In this document: positions 57,711 through 64,000 of the stretch, one piece after another
Position numbering within the stretch: the first letter of the stretch is position 1
Layout of the letters: each line of letters opens with the position of its first letter
NCBI RefSeq assembly: GCF_021134715.1
Contig: NC_060025.1
Span: 5,270,001 to 5,334,000, forward strand
DNA: 64,000 bases
Source: Daphnia pulex
Taxonomy: Eukaryota > Arthropoda > Branchiopoda > Diplostraca > Daphniidae
Direction: 5' to 3'
Notes under the pieces: generated by a model
What the model was told of the DNA's origin: nothing
Databases searched by the model: none
The model's input: the letters and a program-made list of their open reading frames with translations, nothing else
Made by a program: the position numbers and the translations under genes

Positions 57711-60700
57711 CACAGTGAGCACACGTAGTGAATGTCTGTAAAAGGACGGGGCTTTTCAATAGGGAAAAAGCAGCATTTTGGGGTGGGGGTGCAGTTGGGG
57801 CAGGGGTGCGCTGGATAAGGGACAAGAAGACAAGGGCGAAAAAGAGAGCGGGTTCGGGGGAACCCTCTCCGACTGAGACTCGAGTGGAGTCAGAATTGCT
57901 TGTGATGTCTATTTAAAAGGATGGACGAAATAGGAGACGCGCGATAGATAAAAAAAACGTTCGGTCCACGTCCCGGCAGTAGATTTCAATGAATAACAGA
58001 ACAGAACTTGTCTTCGCCGGCTGGTTGTTGTGCGCCACGCCTTCCCCGTCACGCCCCCTTCTCATTCAGTGGCACACAGTCGACGTCGGAGAGCGTGGAA
58101 ACCTTCTCACGATTTCAATACATCAACCGGGCGACTGACTTTTTAGATCAACACTGTTAGCGACATGCACGGCCCCTAGCTCTCGCCCAGTTTCACTATA
58201 GCCCTCGCCTCCCGACTCGCTTCATCCACAATCCGACAGAGCCAAATATTGTCGGACGTTGGGAAATCTCTTCACACGACACGCCTCTTCGATTTGTTGT
58301 GAATAAAAACATTTCGCTGATAGGGTTTCATTATATCAACTCGCTAATAGAAACGTGGGAAACCCGAAGAGCTGACGTGAATGATAGAAAGAAGAATACC
58401 AGAAATTCGGTTGCTAATGCAGAGTCGCGCAGCATTTACTTCTATAATTACTGTTTGAACTTTGAATTAGAAATGTGCCAGTATAGGTTTTGTAAAAGCA
58501 TTGCATATAAATCAACTTCTATTACCCTATGTTTTAGAACATTAAAAAATAACGGCTACCAAATTTTTTACTAAAGCCCCAGTTTCAAAATAATATATCT
58601 CTTCAACTAGCTGGACGAGTTGGAAATCGTTGGAAATAAAGTCAAGATCTAATCATTTGTTATAACCATTCAGATATTGTATTGGGAATAGGCCCATTTA
58701 TTTTATTTCTGACCTTTTCCACAAAGGCAGGGAAAAAGATGATTTCAAAAAAGACTCTTGGTCGTCCCCGAGCAAGTCAGCTGTGTATAGCGAAGACGTA
58801 GAGAATGTCTGTAGTCTCTGGAAATGTTTAAAATAATGAAAGCGTCATTGTTATCAATTTCTCTTTCTCGTGAAAGATTTCTTGAATCAAGAAACATTTA
58901 ATGATCTGTTCATGACGCAGCACGATCACTATTTTGTTATTTTCCCCCTATCTCGTCTGATTCTCTTTGGCCTTTTTTACCCTCGACTCTCGGCTTATTT
59001 CCAAACTTGCCCAGATGGCAAGTTCTGGAATATGAAAATCATCGGACTGCTCTGCTAGCTCCGAATCCAGACTGCATTCCTTCCCTGTCATCGAGATAGA
59101 CGATCCCCATTATAACCGTCATCCAGTTAGATTTTTTTTTTCTGCCCTCAATGGAAATAAGCAGAGCTAGCTCTCGCTAACAAGCGCTTAATTGATAGTT
59201 CAGCTTTTTAGAATTCAAAATTTCTTTTTCTCCGTTCGACCTCTTGCAACCAATGTCATAGGCTACTCTCGAAACTATTAAAATCAAAATGAGAGAAAGT
59301 CAAAATGAGAAAACCTGTGAAAATGTCTAAATGGTAAATGCCATAACACAGAGAGTAGGCCTACCGGTACAAAAGACATTAGAGGAAACGTAGAGCAAAG
59401 CTCTGTGATTGTTCCAGGATTGTTCTTGCCACCTTAGCCAAGCATATAGTCTTATATTGCTGCTGATGTATGTGGAAGAGCAAGAGCTGGCACACAGAAA
59501 ATGACTTTGGAGGCATCAAATAGCAAAAAAGACTTGTAGATGTATACATGTGACTGATGGTGGTACATACCAAATTTGAAAGAAAAGGGAGACATTCCAG
59601 TCAAGTTTTATATGGAAGGGCAACAATGTTTTACTGCGCGGAAGAAGCGATGACCTGGGTCTGTGTGAGGTTGATGAAGTCTACATCTTCCAGGGGAAAC
59701 AAAAAAAAGAAAAAGAAAAGAATGGAAGGCAGAAAAAAGGAACGAAGGGGAGAAAAAGGTTGGAGAAAAAAGGACAATCGCCTGCTGTGGAAGAGTTCGT
59801 AAACAAAGACTATATCTGTAAATCAGTTAGTTCCACTTGTGACTTGTAAGCAGAAGTGCATGACTCCGAAATTCCCCTTTCTGTTCTTCGTATATAGCTC
59901 TTATTCTTGGGAACACTTTTTTTTTTTTCAATATGGGAATCATCGAGCAATATGGAAGTGTAATAGACCATCATAATTTTTATATTTTTTTATCGAAGAT
60001 TGTTCCGAACCTTCAAAGCTACAAAAATAACTGTTTTTTTTTTTCTTTTAGAAATTCAAACTCATTTTACAAATGAAAAAGATGATTTTTAATTTTGATT
60101 TTAGTTTGTATTTGAAAGCACATTTATAGGGACCATGTACTTTTCTCCGGTGAGAACAGGCCCTGAATGTTTCACCTTTTCTTATTTAGGTTTTGTTTTT
60201 GCGTAATGACACACAATATAATGGAGTCGAAGGTCAAACGTTGAAGTGAATGAAGAGAAACAATAAAAGTATATTTTATTGCCGTACGTCTTAGGTTTGA
60301 AAGGGGTATATAGTAGTAGAAGAAATAGGTAGAAGAATGTGCTGCTGCTGTGGGGTGGGTTAAGAAGGAAAACCTCTAGAAAAAGAGAAACAGGTCAAAT
60401 GTGTCAGTAACATGACGGGTGATCCGCAGTCGCTCTATCTTGGCCACAAGATAAGATCTACAAGATCGCCGATCGCTTTCTTTATTATTATTTTTTTTCT
60501 TTTCTTTTCCTTTTCTACCTTTCTTTTTTTTCTTTCTTTCTTTTCTTTATTCTTCTCTGTATCCTATTCTCTTATTTTTCTTTTTTCTGTTTCCCGCTAT
60601 TAGAATCCTCAGTTTTGGGATTTGTGGTACTAGAAGAAAGTTTGACAGTCTGAGTATAATTAATGAAGGAATATATAATGAGTTTGTTGTTGAATTGCAC

Positions 60701-61110
60701 GCAAGATTTGAATAAATGAAAACGTTCCCATTGACTTCTTGTCAAAGCCTTTAGAAATTTTTCTTTTAGTCTGTGATGCAGTGGGCGTGAGTAGCTATTC
60801 CGTCTTGGCATAGTCTAATTGGAATAATTTTTTAAAAATTTAACGGAACGAATATTGATATATATTGCACAAGGAGTAGATTCATTTTCCCGTAATAAAC
60901 AGATAGTTGCCATTTAAAAAATTAAAAATGTTGTCGACTTCTTTTTATTAGAGTTTTTCAAGAAAATTTTAAGAAGAGGAAGCCACTTCTGAGTTGTTTA
61001 TACATAAATAAGGCAATCGTTTACTCAAAAGTTTCGTCTTATGGCGCATCCCGCTGCTTGTAGTAACGTGTACCTAAACCAACAGTCTATACACCCCGTG
61101 TATATACCTA
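57711..61110. other. Intergenic; GC-richer pocket and long pyrimidine tract
   Basis: The 57950-58260 pocket is GC-richer and contains an initiator-like TTCAGTGG near 58065 but no frame. Almost pure pyrimidine sequence covers 60476-60600 (runs of TTTCTTTTC type). No gene is supported. Confidence 0.5.
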
Positions 61111-61118
61111 AGCCCAAC

Positions 61119-61151
61119 TATATAAACGAAATAAGTACACACATTTCAGTT
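61119..61151 (+). promoter_or_regulatory. TATA box plus initiator, orphan core promoter
   Basis: TATATAAA at 61119-61126 and TCAGTT at 61146-61151, with the initiator A (61148) 29 bp from the TATA start, is the canonical arthropod arrangement. No ORF follows within 2 kb on this strand, so it would drive a non-coding or unannotated spliced RNA, or be coincidental. Confidence 0.4.
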
Positions 61152-63775
61152 CAGACCATTGACGTAGACTAAGAACCGGAAAATCTTCCCAGTGCCACTC
61201 ACCACAGGGCTACAGTATCATTTGGATGCTATTGCCCAGGACATTTTATCCATTTTGACATACTTTTATGAAGTCATTGCACTAAATTAGCCAACACGGA
61301 CTATACCGGCGACTATTTCGATTTAAAATATTTGTTACGAATGAAAGAAATCGTCTTATAAGATTTAAAAAAAAAAATGAAGAATTTGTTATACGCAGTG
61401 TAGCTAATCAAACAATTATTTGCTACATACGAACATTTTTCCCGCTTAGGCCTTGTTCTCGAAAGGTATATACGTGTATCTACTTGGAATCGTCGATGAA
61501 TCTTTTTTGACGTGTATAACCAAAAAAGCGCTTTTAAAAGAAGAAATGGGAGTTTTTCTGACCATTGATGATGCATAATCTATGAGGAAAAAAAAAGAAA
61601 AAAAGAAAAAAAGGAGCGTGCGAGCGCGCGCTCCACACTCAACCGGCATTCCTGAGATTCCTGCCGACCCGCTAGAAATCTGGATGCATCTCTAAAAAGG
61701 ACGAAACATTTTTCAAGTCGGCCCTGCTGATATGTGCTGTTGGGCCCGTGTTATCACAGCAGCGGTTTACGGTTTAGCTGTTTTTCTTTTCAATTTTCTC
61801 CCCCCCCCCACCCCCCGAAAGACATCTCTCAAAAGAATTATTAGGCCTCCTACCATATGCATCAACCTTTGAGAAATATACCAAATGATTATGATGAATG
61901 TCGAGGTCGTATCAATGCTGACAACTGGCAACTTTTATCGTGAACCGAGTCTGATGAATCTCAACTTTGGAATCCGTACAAATCAACTTTCCTCTTTTGA
62001 TTGCGAGACAATCAAAGATCTTTCAAGAAATACGAATAATAAGACATTTTTTTTTTTTTTTTACGGAATTAGATAGACTGACGTAACTTACTACGTTCGG
62101 TGTGAATGATTGCAAGTCTCCCAGACTAGCGTCATATTTTCGTGGCGATAAGCAACGCAGCAAACGGCGAAAGAGACAAACTGGAGACAAGATACGCCTC
62201 GGCTAACTCGTCGAGAAACTATTTACAGTTTAGATGTTGTGCGGGTCTTGAAGATGATTGAAATTGTCTGATAAGACAAATGACCTGTAAGGGACGTGAA
62301 AAATAAACACGAGTCCGTAAATAGATGATGGGCGACTGTATCTCGAGCGATCTACAGCCTCTACACAAGGCTGCAGCAGTGTGTTAAAGTATCCTTTGAG
62401 TCGGAACTCGGAAGAGATATCTACCAGAAATGAATAGTTCACATTCTTGCGGCGCATTCCACAGCTCATCGTCAGGATCAGATTGGGTGGTTCTCTCGCA
62501 TCTTGCGCTGCTGCTGACCACAGGTAAACACACTCGTCGACTCTATATGACGACGCACTGACTTCCAGCTCATCCTTATTCCTTAGCCTTCTTCTTCTTC
62601 TTCTTCTTCCACGCACGGCGTATATACATCCGCAGTAACTGGAATTCTCTCCACAGCACACACGGCGCCTGTGAATGTATACAATAAACTTACAGTATGA
62701 CATGGAGGAGACGGCCGTCGCGTGCTGTGACAGTTTTGTATTTCACTTACGATAGCATCAAAAGGTATTTGTTTCCTGGCCGTGACATAACCGACCCTCT
62801 TTCGGAGAAAATAAAAAATCTGATGTTTTTTAAAACAAACCAAATGTTTACGATCCTTCCATCCGATCTAGGCGCGCTGATTGTGGCTTGTAGCCACTAA
62901 GTGTAGCTGTCGCGTTTAACCAGCTGATCAAAATTCATTTCGTCTGTCTCGTCGCTCTGTAAAGCGCTGTAAAGGCACAACATTCCAGGCATTCCGTACG
63001 AAAATAAGAAAAACAACAACAACAAAACCGAATCAAACGGAACATTTTTTTTAATAGAACAACTGTAATACTTTCTTGTAAGAGTAGATCTGCAAGTTTT
63101 TTTTTCGGACATAAACACTCAACGAACTAGCGATAGCAGGTAGTATACACAGACTTTTTCAAAAATTTACACACAGGCGTTTGCATATGGGCACGGCTGT
63201 ACAGACGGATCAATCGATATTTCGTAAAAATCAAAAATCAAATAAAAAAATCTAAAAAAATTGCGGATACTGAATCGAATGAAACAATAATAAGTAGTCA
63301 CGTATCAAAGGGAGAAAACAAAATGTTCTTCTGAAAAGAAAGAAAAAAAAAAGATGAAAAGCCACAAGTTGGGAGTCTGAAGGTAATAAGTGAGAGAATT
63401 AAAGAACTGAATCAAGTGCAGCCTTTTGAGGATTGAATGGGGGTGAAGGTGGTGGTGGTGGTGATTGGTGGTTGCGGCGGCTCTAATCAACTTGCGGCAT
63501 CAAACTGATGATACATTTTCGTGTGTTTGTCTTTAAATAATCGTTGCAGATGTTGACAGGTTTCGTCTAGAGTCAAAGAGATAAGGGCCCACGTCAAAAG
63601 AATCGAATCATATTTCTGTAGTAGAGCACCCGGATCGAAATTCAAAAAAACAAAAAAAGAGAGGCGGGAGTGTGTGCGTGTGTGTGTGTCAAGGCCTGAT
63701 TGGACAATCGATTTTTCAAGACGGAGAGAATGTTGAGCGAGCGCTAAGTGACTTGATGGGTTGTTGTTTGAGCGG
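61152..63775 (-). other. Probable 3' flank/UTR of the gene at the right edge
   Basis: No independent gene is seen. There are a (CTT)n run at 62588-62610 and a GGT run near 63447-63463. The minus-strand frame 62230-62703 (157 codons) is the longest here but contains that microsatellite as poly-Glu/Arg and has no domain. No polyadenylation signal could be chosen with confidence, so the UTR length is unknown. Confidence 0.35.
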
Positions 63776-64000
63776 TCAGTAAGCCACTGTTGAAGGTGCT
63801 GGGTGGTGTAAGTGGGTCACTGGTCCGATGGGCGAGTGCTCGGTGGACGGCGGGGTAGGCATGCCGGCCGCACTTTGGCAAATGTACCACTCGGACAAGT
63901 TGGTCGAGTGGTTGATGGGCAACGAGCCCAGCAGACTGTTGTTGCCCGAGTGGCCGAGGCCGGTGTGTCCCTGGACGTGGGAGCCGGTCGACGACGGGGT
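63776..64000 (-). CDS. opa: C-terminal end of an odd-paired/ZIC-like transcription factor (partial)
   Basis: The minus-strand frame is open from the window edge to TGA at 63776-63778, giving 74 residues rich in Ser, Gly, His and Pro. The core NLSEWYICQSAAGMPTPPS with EHSPIGP resembles the tail of arthropod odd-paired proteins and the EWYV ending conserved in vertebrate ZIC proteins (from memory). ZIC/Opa proteins are five-zinc-finger regulators of segmentation and neural patterning acting in the nucleus; the fingers would lie beyond the window. Codon composition is much GC-richer than the surroundings, supporting real coding sequence. It ends in a short extension (HLHHPAPSTVAY). The alternative is another transcription factor with a low-complexity tail. 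Confidence 0.6.
   Translation of the reverse strand, partial: TPSSTGSHVQGHTGLGHSGNNSLLGSLPINHSTNLSEWYICQSAAGMPTPPSTEHSPIGPVTHLHHPAPSTVAY

Noticed and set aside
57586..57825. 79-codon frame on the minus strand
   Set aside because: Its cysteine/valine run is just the CA/AG microsatellite translated.
62230..62703. 157-codon minus-strand frame near the right edge
   Set aside because: It has no domain, contains a microsatellite translated as poly-Arg, and lies in the probable 3' flank of the opa-like gene.
1..64000. tRNA, rRNA or CRISPR features
   Set aside because: Scanning by eye for tRNA B-box-like words gave only isolated GGTTCGAAT matches without A-box or cloverleaf; no rRNA block or spaced repeats were seen.

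Overview
The window is a eukaryotic nuclear sequence, most likely from a water flea (Daphnia-like crustacean) or a close arthropod relative. The reasons are short GT-AG introns of about 55 to 105 bp in a conserved gene, a dense mix of arthropod-type transposon families, and a protein fragment at the right edge that looks like the arthropod odd-paired (ZIC) C-terminus. There are no operons, CRISPR arrays or prokaryotic features. The species call is inference.

Left part (1 to about 39.6 kb) is a transposon graveyard with nested insertions. In order it holds: a hAT dimerisation-domain relic (-); a LINE ORF2 relic (-, 2.1-3.7 kb); an LTR-like segment after an ORF tail with a PPPY motif (4.2-5.1 kb); two back-to-back foldback elements (5.6-7.0 kb); the 5' part of another LINE (+, 7.1-8.6 kb); copia gag/protease (+, 8.6-9.5 kb); a two-gene PIF/Harbinger element (transposase + strand, Myb/SANT-like protein - strand, 9.5-12.8 kb); a nearly full-length BEL/Pao retrotransposon (-, 12.9-19.1 kb); copia integrase (+, 19.8-20.9 kb); LINE reverse transcriptase (+, 21.5-22.3 kb); a gypsy integrase scrap (-, 22.4-22.9 kb); a second copia pol (+, 24.2-25.8 kb); a second Harbinger transposase (-, 26.7-28.8 kb) split by an insert of about 1.1 kb; a decayed gene of a transposase-like family I cannot name (+, 29.0-31.2 kb), itself cut by a MITE with perfect 31-bp ends; a P-element/THAP9-like transposase (+, 35.6-36.8 kb); and a MULE transposase with an upstream FLYWCH-like region (-, 37.4-39.0 kb). 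Nearly all are broken by stops, frameshifts or insertions.

One complete conserved gene is present. BCS1 (mitochondrial AAA ATPase for complex III assembly) lies at 40,082-41,881 on the + strand. Nine exons join in frame to 419 codons, the same length as the human protein. A canonical polyadenylation signal follows 35 bp after the stop.

From 41.9 to 63.8 kb I see no convincing protein-coding gene. The interval is AT-rich with homopolymer runs, microsatellites, a G-quadruplex-like run and a well-spaced TATA/initiator pair. At the right edge (63,776-64,000, -) is the last 74 codons of a gene whose tail carries the EWY motif of ZIC/odd-paired proteins. The gene-free 22 kb is therefore downstream (3') territory shared by BCS1 and this putative developmental regulator.

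The most interesting items are the unnamed transposase-like gene with its nested MITE, the two large foldback elements, the paired convergent organisation of the Harbinger copies, and the TGC-to-TGA change that destroys a zinc-ligand cysteine in the otherwise open BEL pol frame.
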